Positions 23,215 to 32,699 of a stretch of DNA of 64,000 nucleotides are shown piece after piece. Within the stretch, counting starts at the first letter, position 1, and every line of letters begins with the position of its first letter. The stretch comes from Podocnemis expansa (lineage: Eukaryota; Chordata; Testudines; Podocnemididae): assembly GCA_007922195.1 (NCBI GenBank), contig ML681998.1, positions 13,748,921 through 13,812,920 of the forward strand, given 5' to 3'. Position numbers and translations under genes: made by a program. The notes beneath the pieces are model-generated. The model searched no databases and had not been told where the DNA came from. It worked only from the letters and a program-made list of their open reading frames with translations.

Positions 23215-23460
23215 TCACCTAGCATGGAATTGACAGGAGCAATCAGTTGACAAAAGAACAGTTACTACCCTTTCATAACTACTGTTTGTCATGTTGCTTA
23301 TGGACGTTCCATTCCACCCTCTTATCCCTTTGTCAAAGTTACCAGAAAGAAGGAATTGAGAGTATGCAGCAAAATCTCTGGCAACTGTGCATGTGGTGTG
23401 CACGTAACTACCATGGAATGGACATGAGCAGCACATCTGGAAGAACAACAGTTTTGAAAT
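23215..23460 (+). repeat. DIRS terminal repeat region
   Basis: Contains TAGCATGGAATTGACAGGAGC, ACAGTTACTACCCTTTCATAAC and, near 23409, CATGGAATGGACATGAGCAG followed by GAAGAACAACAGTTTTG. The GGAATGGACATGAGCA and GAAGAACAACAGTTA-type words are the terminal repeat signature I recall for reptile DIRS elements. They occur in opposite orientations here, as expected for inverted terminal repeats plus the internal complementary region. Confidence 0.6.
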
Positions 23461-23683
23461 GCCATAACATTTTATGGTATTGTTTCAAGTTTAAAAACTA
23501 CAACTGTATAGACAGCGTAAGATCATGCCGTAACTACCAAATTTTCGTCTATCTTCTAGAATGATCACATACTCAGAAAAGGGCAGAATTGCACACCCAT
23601 AAACATGCATACCTGTTGCACTCTTAGAAACCCAAGTGTATGCATTTGAGTCACTGTGTGCACTCAATGATAAAGTAACATGA

Positions 23684-23940
23684 AGCAGTTGTGTGGCACT
23701 TTAAGACTAACAGATTTATTTTTTTGCATTAGCTTTCGTGGGAGAAGATCTCACTTCCTCAGATGCTTCGAAGATGGTTGAACTTACAGAAAGGAATGAA
23801 ACTAAATGCAAGGGGGTGTAAAACATAGGATCAGGTCATAAAGTAACAGCAAATCAGAGCAGTTTACAGGCTTAAAAAATGGGAAGCCTAAAGTCAAATT
23901 ACCCTTTGTAATGTGAAAAGAACCCATAATCCCGACTGAG
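23684..23940 (-). repeat. PLE left inverted repeat (inverted copy of the 3' end)
   Basis: About 257 bases that are the reverse complement of 25741-25996, including the last codons of the endonuclease frame (GAACCCATAATC against GATTATGGGTTC). The inverted copy stops at TGAG (23937-23940), where the reverse transcriptase frame begins. Divergence between arms is only a few percent by eye, so they have aged together. Confidence 0.95.
23726..23766 (-). ncRNA. Hammerhead-like motif, left arm copy
   Basis: On the - strand: GCAT, CTGAGGA, A, GTGAGA/TCCCAC stem with one A-C mismatch, GAAA, GC, TA, ATGC. Same order as 25915-25955, in the inverted left arm. Confidence 0.4.
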
Positions 23941-25276
23941 ACGCAATGCCATCCACAGCCTCAAAAACAAATTTGACATTATCATTAAGGAGGCTGACAA
24001 AGGAGGTGCAGTTGTCGTCATGAATAAATCAGATTATGACCAGGAGGCTTATAAACAACTCTCCAACACAACCTTCTACAGACCACTTTCCTCTGACCCC
24101 ACTGAGGAATACCAAAAGGAATTACAACGCCTACTCAAACTCCCTAAGACAGCACAAGAATGTATAGAGACAGAAACACCACCAGAACCACGGCCAGGGA
24201 TATTCTATCTACTACCCAAAATCCATAAAAAAGGAAACCCTGGATGTCCCATCATCTCAAGCATTGGCACTCTTACTGCTGGCCTATGCGGCTATATGGA
24301 CTCCCTTCTCAGAGCCTATGTTATCAACATCCCCAGCTATCTTCAAGACACAACAGACTTCCTGAGGAAAATACAGTCCATTGGAGAACTTCCAGAAAAC
24401 ACCATTCTGGCCACTATGGATGTAGAAGCTCTTTACACCAACATCCCACACAAGGATGGATTACAAGCTATTAGAAGAACCATCCCAGATGATGACAAAG
24501 TGAAGCTCGTGACTGAACTTTGCGACTTTGTACTCACCCACAACCACTTCAGATTTGAGGATTATTTATATCTCCAAATCAGTGGCACTGCTGTGGGCAC
24601 CCGCATGGTCGCACAATATGCCAACATCTTTATGGGCGACTTAGAACAACGTTTCCTCAAGTCTCATCCCAAGACACCTCTTCTTTACCTGTGCTACATC
24701 GATGACATCTTTATCATCTGGACACACGGCAGAAATGCTCTTGAAGATTTTCACAGAGATTTCAATAATTTCCACGACACCATCAAATTGAGCCTGGAAC
24801 ACTCCACACAGGAGATCCACTTTCTCGACACTACAGTACAAATCAGGGATAGACATATCACCACCACCCTATACCGAAAACCTACTGATCGGTATAGTTA
24901 CCTACATCCTTCGAGCTTCCATCTTAAACACACCACACGATCCATTGTCTACAGCCAAGCCCTAAGATATAACCGCGTCTGCTCTGATCCCTCAGACAGA
25001 GACAGACATCTTGAGGATCTCTATCAGGCATTCTTGAAACTACAGTACCCACCTGGGGAAGTAAGAAAACAAATTGACAGAGCTAGACAGGTTCCCCGAA
25101 GTCATCTACTACAGGAAAGGCCCAAGAAAGAAAGCACCAGAACACAACTAGTCACCACATACAATCCTCAAGTCAGACCTCTGCAAAAGATCATTAAGGA
25201 CCTACAGCCTATTCTAAAAGATGATCCCTCTCTCTCTCTCTCAAGCATTAGGAGACAGACCACTCCTTGCTTATAG
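23933..25276 (+). pseudogene. PLE reverse transcriptase, 5'-truncated
   Basis: The first Met in frame is at 24020, but coding-like sequence extends upstream through ADKGGAVVVM (about 23990-24022) to 23933, so the N-terminus is missing, cut by the inverted repeat. Motifs follow in PLE order: FYLLPKIHKKGNPGCPI (near 24200-24252), DVEALYTNIPHKDG (near 24420-24460, motif A with catalytic Asp), SGTAVGTRM (near 24580-24607, motif B) and CYIDDIF (near 24692-24712, motif C with the Asp pair). The frame ends at 25276, just after a (CT)n run at 25229-25242. Resuming the next frame there restores homology, so microsatellite slippage is the likely cause of the shift. Confidence 0.9.
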
Positions 25277-25469
25277 GCAGCTCCCTAATCTTAAACAGAT
25301 ACTCACCAGCAACTACAGATCTAACAACAAGAACATTGAAGCAGGCACACACCCTTGCAAAAAACCACGCTGCCAAGTCTGCCCACATATCTACACAACA
25401 GACACCATCATAGGTCCTAATCAAGCCTGCTTACTCCATCAAAGGCTCATTTACCTGCTCATCTACTAA
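25221..25469 (+). pseudogene. PLE linker with cysteine-rich zinc-binding motif (frame-shifted)
   Basis: Continues the RT protein in another frame: ALGDRPLLAYRQ, then HPCKKPRCQVCPHI (25352-25393), a CX4CX2C-X-H arrangement like the zinc-binding linker between RT and endonuclease in GIY-YIG-bearing PLEs. A second frame break lies near 25420-25440, before KGSFTCSS. Confidence 0.8.
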
Positions 25470-25782
25470 TGTGGTCTATGCCATCATGTGCAAGATATGC
25501 CCCAACACCTTATGTATTGGACAAATAGGACGATCCCTCCGTAAGAGACTGAATGAGCACAGAGCTGATATCAGAAATCAAAGAACAAAGAAACCAGTTG
25601 TTGAGCACTTCCATCTTCCTAATCACTCGATGATGGATTTGTTAATGACTGTCATTAGAGATGTACCTGGGACACCAAGACTTCAAAGAGAAACAGCTGA
25701 ACTCGAATTAATATGCAAGCTAAATTCTGTGAAAGCAGGACTCAATCGAGATTATGGGTTCTTTTCACATTACAAAGGGTGA
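25437..25782 (+). pseudogene. PLE GIY-YIG endonuclease domain, catalytic Tyr changed
   Basis: The frame contains VVYAIMCKICPNTLCIGQIG and RSLRKRLNEH, then EHFHLPNH and ELELICKLN, and ends with DYGFFSHYKG before TGA (25780-25782). The GIY half is VVY; the YIG half reads CIG, so the second Tyr is Cys. The conserved Arg/His helix (RKRLNEH) and the Glu of the ELELI block are kept. The domain nicks target DNA to prime reverse transcription in PLEs. With two upstream frame breaks and this substitution, the copy is inactive. Confidence 0.9.
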
Positions 25783-25996
25783 TTTGACTTCAGGCTTCCT
25801 ATTCTTTAAGCCTGTAAACTGCTCTGATTTGCTGTTGCTTTATGACCTGATCCTGTGTTTTACACCCCCTTGCATTTAGTTTCATTCCTTTCTGTAAGTT
25901 CAACCATCTTCGAAGCATCTGAGGAAGTGGGATCTTCTCCCACGAAAGCTAATGCAAAAAATAAATCTGTTAGTCTTAAGGTGCCACACAACTGCT
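25741..25996 (+). repeat. PLE right inverted repeat (authentic 3' end)
   Basis: Pairs with 23684-23940. Includes the end of the endonuclease frame, a 3' UTR with TTTACACCCCCTTGCATTTAG, the hammerhead-like segment and AATAAATCTGTTAGTCTTAAG. Confidence 0.95.
25915..25955 (+). ncRNA. Hammerhead-ribozyme-like motif in PLE 3' end
   Basis: GCAT (25915-25918), CTGAGGA (25919-25925, fits CUGANGA), one extra A, perfect 6-bp stem GTGGGA/TCCCAC (25927-25932 with 25938-25943) with loop TCTTC, GAAA (25944-25947), GC, U, A, then ATGC (25952-25955), which pairs with GCAT as stem I. The predicted cut would fall after the UH at 25950-25951. Stem III would be only the self-complementary AGCU, as in hammerheads that work as dimers. 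PLE termini are known to carry hammerheads in other animals. The extra A between CUGANGA and stem II departs from consensus. Confidence 0.5.
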
Positions 25997-26049
25997 GCTT
26001 GTTTTTTTTTTTACTGGACTAGACTAACACGGCTATCCCTTTGGAAAGT
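25997..26049 (+). repeat. PLE terminal tail
   Basis: T-rich spacer followed by ACTGGACTAGACTAACACGG and CTATCCCTTTGGAAA. Present once per insertion at the 3' side (also 17140-17171, 19410-19443), never in the inverted left arm. Confidence 0.9.
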
Positions 26050-26056
26050 AACATGA

Positions 26057-26499
26057 GCCATTGTCTGCATAAAAAGTGTTTTTTGTGGTGCATCTATTAC
26101 ATCCTGCTTGGAAAACATGACTTCATATTGTTAGGTGTCAGTCTCTCTCTCCATGTAAATGAGAAAATTGCATGTGTTTTTTGATATCCCTCTCAGTAAT
26201 GCTAAGTGCCTACAGAAAAAGAGGAATCTATGTTGTTAAAATGTCATGAGGTGCTTTATACCAGGGAAGCAATAGAGAAAGTTCAGCATTGGGACTGAAT
26301 GCATCCTGGTTATAAATCAGAAATGGCAGATAATTTTAAGTATTAAACAGTATTTGTTAAACACTTTTTTATATTAGACTGGTGGAAAGGTAGCTTTTAC
26401 AGTTTCATTTGTCTCCCACGTTGTTGCATAATGTTACAAATTATAGCATAGTTCAGCAAGATAAAATCCTCCAAGAGGTTGCAGATTAAGTGTGGGAAT
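26057..26499. other. Intron sequence, no feature recognised
   Basis: AT-rich, no supported feature. Confidence 0.5.
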
Positions 26500-26585
26500 G
26501 AATCAGAGACCAAAGTTCTATTCCTAGCTCTGTCATTGATCCATTTTATGAAGTTGGGGAAGTCATTTCTCTCTTTAGGCCAAGT
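26500..26585 (+). mobile_element. MIR-like SINE core
   Basis: TTCTATTCCTAGCTCTGTCATTG, then TTGGGGAAGTCATTTCTCTC, match the MIR order (TTCAAATCCCAGCTCTGCCACT, then TGGGCAAGTCACTTAACCTC). Diverged ancient copy. Confidence 0.55.
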
Positions 26586-26599
26586 TCAGAAGTGATATG

Positions 26600-27195
26600 T
26601 AGAGCCCTGCAAATCCGTGGTATCTGCTGCAGATCCGTGGATATCCGCATGTGCGGGTGCGGATAACCGCAGACCCATTGCTGCGGGTTGACTCACGGAT
26701 GCAGCTTCTGTTGTTATCTTATCACACTGTGATCCATTGCTGAAACTGCTGCACTGGTCTGTCGGCAGCATGCAGCGAACCAGGAAGTGCTCTGGCCAAT
26801 CCTAGATTGTGATCTGCCAGCCAATCAGAGTCTCAAGGTGGGACTTGGAGACTCACTGCTGGCCTTTGATTGGCTCATTCCCCTGCCCACTTCTTCCTTT
26901 TCTTGCTTCCAGTTGGCAAGCCATTGCTGTCAATCAGATTTCATAGGTGGGCAGAGAAACCTGATTGTGGTTCGCATGCTGTGCTATCAAACAAGAAAGG
27001 GAAAAGTGGGTGGAACCCATGTGGGGAATGAACCAATCAAAAGCTGAATAGTTGTATGTGAGCCCAAGCTCGGTTGCAGCTGCGGTTACAGGCGCAGCTA
27101 AATCCTGGCATGTGGATTTTGGATCGGATTAATGTTATCACTGAGCGGATGCGGATCGGATGTGGTTCCACATTTTGACTCTGTGCAGGGCTCTA
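26600..27195. mobile_element. Complete non-autonomous hAT element (596 bp) with 8-bp TSD
   Basis: Terminal inverted repeats TAGAGCCCTGCA and TGCAGGGCTCTA are perfect. Target-site duplication GTGATATG (26592-26599 and 27196-27203) is perfect. Subterminal zones are packed with GGATATCCGCA, GCGGATA and GGATCGGAT words in both orientations, typical transposase-binding repeats. No transposase frame. Confidence 0.92.
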
Positions 27196-27203
27196 GTGAT
27201 ATG

Positions 27204-28344
27204 TAACACTGCAAGGTCAAAAAAGGGTATAATATATGTAAACAAGAGGTTAGCTTTCTTTTAATTTGTGCTTTCATAAACAGTCTTTTCATTGCTTTTC
27301 TTTCTATATTGTTCAGTTTTGGCACCCACTGCATGTACATTTCACACTTAAGCACGTCTGTTCTACTGTGGTGCCAGGCTTTGATGCAGTGACATTGATT
27401 GAAGCCTGCTCCGTCAATAGGAGAGCCCTCTCTTGTTGACTGACTGACGGATTCCATCTCCCGAAATGATGGAAGGTAGTGTCAATGCCTTTGATGTAGC
27501 GTTCTGAAGACATCTTACTGAAGACAGTAAGTATGTCGATGTGAGAAATGCTACTTACATAACGTTGTGTTGACCCAGCATGGCAGTGATGACCTGACCT
27601 TAGACTCAGTGGGCCCAGTTCAGTTCATGTAAGACATACTGATACCTTACTGTGAATTTGAGTCTAATAGAGACATAGAAAGAACTGGAAGATGGTATAA
27701 GTTATCAGTTTCAGCATGTGAACTCTGATTTGAATTTGGCTCTTTGTTGTTTCCCTGTCTGTTTAAATAGGGATACTGCAATTTACTTTTCTACTTCAGA
27801 TTAATTATTGATGAAGTGTCATGTATTAGTCATAGTATTAAAAACTTTTAAACTGCAGTTTAATTTTGATGGTAAATGCGTCTTACCTTAAGAAGTCTCG
27901 GAATGGCAGCAAGCAGCTTGAGCTGGATGGAGAAATCCAATTGCCCATCACTTTTAAATTTAGGATTTTGAATGTATTTTTGACTGGTGAGTGATTATAT
28001 ATCTTCTCAGGAACATATACTGATAAAGCCCCTATAATTAATAGCCTCTTGCTGTCACACAGATTGTAAAGCAATTCATAGATCCATAAGAAGGAAAGTA
28101 GTTTTGAAGAAATATGAAGGCACTACTTCAAAACTGACTGTTTTTTACAGCTGGGTACCTCAAGGTGATACGTATTTTTGTTTCTATTTCAGCTGAATTA
28201 CATGTATAATAGGAGGTAAAAATTAAATACTTCTGTCTTCTTTTCATTTCCACATTCACAAAATAGGGTCCATTGAATTTTTAAAGTGAGACATCATTTT
28301 TTGAATGATTGCACTTGTTCATTCCACTTCATAGTGTACTAGCA
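27204..28344. other. Intron sequence, no feature recognised
   Basis: Short frames on the - strand at 27098-27513 lack recognisable motifs and splice context. Confidence 0.5.
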
Positions 28345-28440
28345 TCTGTCCTGGATGTGCATGCATCTGATGTAGAATGGATGTTTGAGTCACATTTTGA
28401 AGAACAACAGTAATGTAAGAGGTTAGTAACAGGTTTTTTC
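28345..28440. mobile_element. DIRS terminal-repeat scrap
   Basis: AGAATGGATGTTTGAGTCACA and TTTTGAAGAACAACAGTAATG resemble the terminal repeat words at 23409-23460 (GGAATGGACATGAGCA, GAAGAACAACAGTT), in the same relative order. No internal DIRS sequence is present. Confidence 0.45.
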
Positions 28441-30350
28441 CTACTGCAGAGCCGTTGAAAACTGAGTTAGGCAGGACAAATTAACCTCCAATAGGTATGT
28501 GCTCAATAGGAAATAGAGTTGGCTGGAAATCTTTTCTGTAACAGGTGTGGCTTTCATTTTGAATTCTTTTCTTTTTTTCACTAGTGTTAGTGGATATGTA
28601 ATGTAGATAGAGAATTGTTCCTTCTTGTTTTAAAGGAGGTCAGTAGCTTACCCACAATACCCTATTTAGCACCCCACTGCCATTCTATTCCATTTTTAGA
28701 GCTACACTCCAACGTGTTGTGCATTACATTGTGCTATTCTCTTAGCAGTTGCTGTGAGGGTGACAGGTGGCTTCTCTTGCATCAGACTAGAGATGCTTTC
28801 AGTATACCTAATCTTTTCTCAACTGCTGTACAGCATTTTGGAAGCTGAAATGATCTTCGTATTGGCTTCCAAATGGGATGAGTTAGACTTTAAGAGTGTT
28901 GGTTTTTTTTTTAAAATATGTAAATAATCTAATGGAGAAAAATGATTTGGGTAAATGTTTGAGCCCATTCTTTCTTTGAATCTTTATAGTAGGTTCTGAG
29001 CAGATGGGAGCTTTTGACAATCTTTAAGTGCAACTTAGTCTCTGTTGCATTATTCCTGGATTCAAATAATTGTCATTCTTCGTAATATTTCTTTTCTCAA
29101 GCTAATTTTAGACGAATGAAATAGAAGCTTGTTAAATGTTTTAGTTACATAACTTGCTGTATTTGAGCCATAACTGGTAATCTGCGCTTTAAGACCATCC
29201 ATACACTTCCTCGGGGATTGCAGCATGAGCATATGTGTACATGCACACATAATTAATGGAGGAAGGAACATCACTGCTGGGATCTTTATCTTTCTGAAGG
29301 GATAGCACTCTACTGTTCAGCTAAATGGGCAACTACAGTAGTGCAAACTGCTAGAAACGTTAACTTGAACTTCAGTTCACGGAGACCGTTTTCCCCTCAA
29401 ATTAAATGCTGTTATTTATCACTATTAAAACCCAACGAAATTAATATTTATAGTACAAGTCTGATGTAAGGGACTTTATTTTTTGAGGAATAAAGTGCTT
29501 TGCTAACTTTTTGTCCTATCAGAATGTGTCATTCACTGTAAGTAGTATTAAACATTATGGTATGTCTCTTTTGCTTATGATATTTGAAGCAGAAAAAAGT
29601 ATTTGTGCAACTTTATGAAAAGACCCTGACTACTCAAATGAATTTCATTTTCAGCACAGTGTGCGCTTCATTTTTTCTCTGTTCTCTTCTTGTAGGATTT
29701 GTTCCGTCTTCATTCACTGAGTCTTTTTTTTAAAGCAGAATATGAAAATGTTTCTGCAGTTTTGCAGGGTAATTGGTGGTGCTGAATTATTATGGACATC
29801 TGTCAAAGATATTGGGTGAACAAGTTTGGCTGGAACATGGTAACCAGTTGTAGAATATTGCAGGTCTTTTTTTAATCCCGTAACATAAAGAGCATTTTAT
29901 CTATTTGATTTACAGTCCTAACGAGCTATGAGATGTCTAATAATCAACTGATCTAAGTTACTGAGGAGTGCTTAGCAAAAGTCAAACAGAGTTCATTTTT
30001 TTCATGGGTTGGCCTGCTCTAATTTGGGGGTGGGGGAATTGTGCTATACTTTTTGTGTGGGCTCTTGTCCTGTCCAGCTCAAAGGCCAAATTACGTTAGA
30101 TGCACTTTTGTTCTATGGCAGTATTACAGTGTTAGAACCTACATCAAAGGTTAGCCTGATGCATATGTTTACCTGGTGTCTGTGTAGTGTACTTATGCGG
30201 AATATGTATATTTATTAATATACTTTGCTTATACACTCAGAATTCCCTTTAAACATAAGTGTTCCATTCACATTAATGCCATAGGGCTTCCATTGGATGT
30301 TGAAGAACAAAATAATTTCAGATTCTTAAATAAATTATATATAATATATA
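28441..30350. other. Intron sequence, no feature recognised
   Basis: About 1.9 kb of AT-rich unique sequence; no transposon end, RNA gene or exon that I can support. Confidence 0.55.
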
Positions 30351-30363
30351 TATTAAAAAAAAA

Positions 30364-30880
30364 AATTCCTCTCTCACCCCCTATGGGTGGTATGTGTCAT
30401 CCTCAACCTCGGGTCCTCTACCAGAGGCCTGGGAGTTTGAGGGTTCTGCGCAGTATCTTAGCTGTTCCTAGCACTGCACTCTTCTGGACAGAGAGCTCTG
30501 ATGTTGTTCCTGGGATCTGTTGGAGCCACTCTCCCAGCTTCGGAGTCACAGCCCCGAGTGCTCCTACCACCACCGGGACCACTTTGGCCTTCACTTTCCA
30601 CATCCGCTCTAGTTCCTCTTTCAGGCCCTGGTACTTCTCATACTCCTTCTTCCTGATGTTGCTGTCACTTGGCACTGCTACATCTATCTCTCTTCTCTCT
30701 CTCGTATCTCGTGCATGGACGATTATATCCCAGGAACGACATCAGAGCTCTCTGTCCAGAAGAGTGCAGTGCTAGGAACAGCTAAGATACTGTGCAGAAC
30801 CCTCAAACTCCCAGGCCTCTGGTAGAGGACCCAAGGTTGAAGATGACACATACCACCCATAAGGGGGTGAGAGAGGAATT
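30364..30880 (-). mobile_element. Head-to-head non-LTR retrotransposon insertion
   Basis: The left arm 30364-30514 and right arm 30728-30880 are reverse complements of about 150 bases with a few differences. Both outer ends are the element's 3' terminus, GGGGGTGAGAGAGGAATTTTT-like, followed outward by A/T runs. The spacer 30515-30727 continues the - strand coding sequence of the left arm. Palindromes like this form when both ends of a break are primed by the same RNA, or by template switching. Confidence 0.8.
30418..30675 (-). pseudogene. C-terminal piece of a LINE-type reverse transcriptase polyprotein
   Basis: The - strand frame contains PSDSNIRKKEYEKYQGLKEE, WKVKAKVVPVVVGALGAVTP and SVQKSAVLGTAKILRRTLKL. 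The VVPVVVGALG and LLGTARILR-like blocks are the C-terminal signature found after the RT domain in several non-LTR retrotransposon families. I cannot assign the exact family. No RT catalytic motif is included. Confidence 0.6.
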
Positions 30881-30912
30881 TTTTTTTTATGCAAGTGTAT
30901 ATCACAGTTTAA

Positions 30913-30928
30913 AAAAAAAAAAAAAAAA
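30913..30928. repeat. Short poly-A tract
   Basis: A run just outside the head-to-head LINE; may belong to its insertion. Confidence 0.7.
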
Positions 30929-31678
30929 GTCTGCCGTGCAAGACATTCAGTGAAACTGTGTCAAGTCTAAGTCTCTTGTACAGTGTCTATCAGCAGAACC
31001 CTTAGGTTACAGCCCTGTTTAGTTTTGGCTTGGAATTTTTCTTGTTTTATTTTTTGTTAAACTATGTATAGATCCTAAAATGAAGAGATTTACATGTGTT
31101 TCTAATAATTTCTGTATTCTGTTTCTTTGTCTATTGAATAGTGAGTTCAGACTCTTGATACTTAGGTTGGTGAAGCCCTGATTGCTCATGCCTTTAAGAC
31201 CAGTTACTCTTGAAAGACATAAGTGATCATATTACTTAAGCAATAAAGGCAGGACATGAAACAGCTCTCCAGTGCAATTTATTTTTCCCTCTGGAATGTT
31301 ATGAGCTAAATTCCTGACTGATGCTCATTTAGGGGTAGCATTTTTAATATGGAAAGCAATTGCTTTGGACAAAAAGCAGTATAGTAAATAATTGTGGTGT
31401 TTTAAGGCTTTGTTTGAAAGCTAACAAATGTAAATTATGTGGCAGATTTATGAAGGACAGATAGAAGAGAAAAAGGGCAGAGGATAATTAAAACACTGGG
31501 GGGGGGTGTTGGTATGTTTTTATAACCATATGGATGGAAACCTTGCATCTGTTTGTTTAGGGTTGAATTTTGTAATATGTATACTAAGGAACACTTAAGT
31601 TTGTTCTCTTATACATTTCATTTCTTTACAAAAAATAAAAAAGTGATCACAAAAAGGAGCACTTAAGTGAGTAGTGAA
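30929..31678. other. Intron sequence, no feature recognised
   Basis: Includes a G-run at 31498-31506; nothing else supportable. Confidence 0.5.
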
Positions 31679-31893
31679 AATTTCCAGAGGGGTAGCCGTG
31701 TTAGCCTGTGTACAGCAAAAACAGTGAGAGTCTTGTGAGACCCTAAAGACTGACAGATTTCTTTGGGCATAAGCTTTCATTGGCTCCAACCCACTTAATC
31801 AAATGCAAGCAATGAAGTGGGTTGGGGCCCAGGAACGCTTAGGCCTGAAGAAATCTGTTAATCTTTAAGGTGCCACAGGACTCTCACTTTTTT
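31679..31893 (-). mobile_element. Palindromic PLE insertion, older subfamily
   Basis: The + strand starts TTCCAGAGGGGTAGCCGTGT and TAGCCTGTGTACAGCAAAAA, then GACTGACAGATTTCTTTGGG and CATAAGCTTTCATTGG. It then turns back through GAAGTGGGTTGGGG to GAAATCTGTTAATCTTTAAGG and TGCCACAGGACTCTCAC. The two halves are inverted copies of a PLE 3' end, with the terminal tail on the left, so the element is in - orientation. It differs from the 23.7-kb family in the tail (GTGTACAGC) and stem sequence. TGAGTAG occurs on both sides but not precisely at the ends. Confidence 0.8.
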
Positions 31894-32368
31894 AAATGAG
31901 TAGGCTGATTTCCATTTGAAGATCCCAATGTTGAAACATGGTTCTTTCCTTGAAAAATGACTGTGGAAATGTTCTCTTAATCTTTCAGTGCCTTACTGTA
32001 TCAAATTTGATAAGCTTGAGCAGGAATATGGCTTCTCTCCTTCATTCCCACGTTGTATCTTTTGGAGATTTAATCAGGGAGGCTGGAAGATAATGTTTTT
32101 TTTCTGGATTCTGGTTCATTACCCAGTGGTAACTCTGTAGGGACCCTTTCAGCCCTCTGTTACATTTGCAATCCTATTATGTTGGGAATTGTCAAGGTGG
32201 AACTGAAGGCATAATTTGATTGTATAGTTAGAGCTAAATTAACAAATCTGATATAAACGTCAGACTAGAATTAACAGAACAACAAGTAGAAAAAACTTAC
32301 CAAATTTTATGACAAAGGTATGTTTCTTACTCTACATTGGCAACTTAATATTGATTGTCTGGGTAAGA

Positions 32369-32441
32369 CGCGTTGATTTTTCTCCCATGAAAGCTCATGC
32401 AATAAATAATTTTTTTAGTCTTTAAGTGCAACAGGGAGTCC
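32369..32441 (+). mobile_element. PLE 3'-end fragment
   Basis: TTTTTCTCCCATGAAAGCTC, ATGCAATAAATAATTTTTTTAG, TCTTTAAGTGCAACAGGGAG: the PLE 3' end without its terminal tail. Confidence 0.85.
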
Positions 32442-32699
32442 TTAATCTTCAAATTAGGACTGAGGTGTTTGGTCTTTCAATTCTAAAATGTGAACACTTT
32501 AAGCACAGGTGGACAAAGGGCAAAATTGAGATGGCGTGTTTTTTTTTTTTTTCAGGTGGATTTGAAACATCAATTTATTTGATCTTTCTTGAGCTTTCTG
32601 TATGCAATATGTTACAGACCCCTCTAGTAAGACCGTAACCATAGTAAATGTAAGTAAATGTGAGATTTATGAGTAATCAATTCAGCTGAAAAAAGTGGG

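Larger units (their letters stand above)
20915..23460 (+). mobile_element. DIRS-type (tyrosine recombinase) retrotransposon remnant
   Basis: DIRS elements replicate by reverse transcription and insert with a tyrosine recombinase rather than an integrase, leaving no target-site duplication. Three parts are visible in order: a gag-like region (20925-21400), a tyrosine recombinase region (22095-23200), and terminal repeat sequence (23215-23460). The reverse transcriptase/RNase H part expected between gag and recombinase is absent or unrecognisable (21400-22090). All frames are broken. The identification rests on recalled family sequence. Confidence 0.7.
23672..26056 (+). mobile_element. Penelope-like element (PLE), nearly complete, with 12-bp TSD
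   Basis: Flanked by identical AAAGTAACATGA at 23672-23683 and 26045-26056. The right copy overlaps the terminal GGAAA of the element. Left to right: inverted copy of the 3' end (23684-23940), truncated reverse transcriptase frame (from 23933), zinc-binding linker, GIY-YIG endonuclease (to 25782), 3' end (25741-25996), T-rich spacer and terminal tail (to about 26049). PLEs copy RNA into DNA at a nick made by their GIY-YIG domain. This copy is recent enough for long open stretches to survive, but two frame breaks make it non-functional. At least eight shorter relatives lie elsewhere in the window. Confidence 0.95.
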
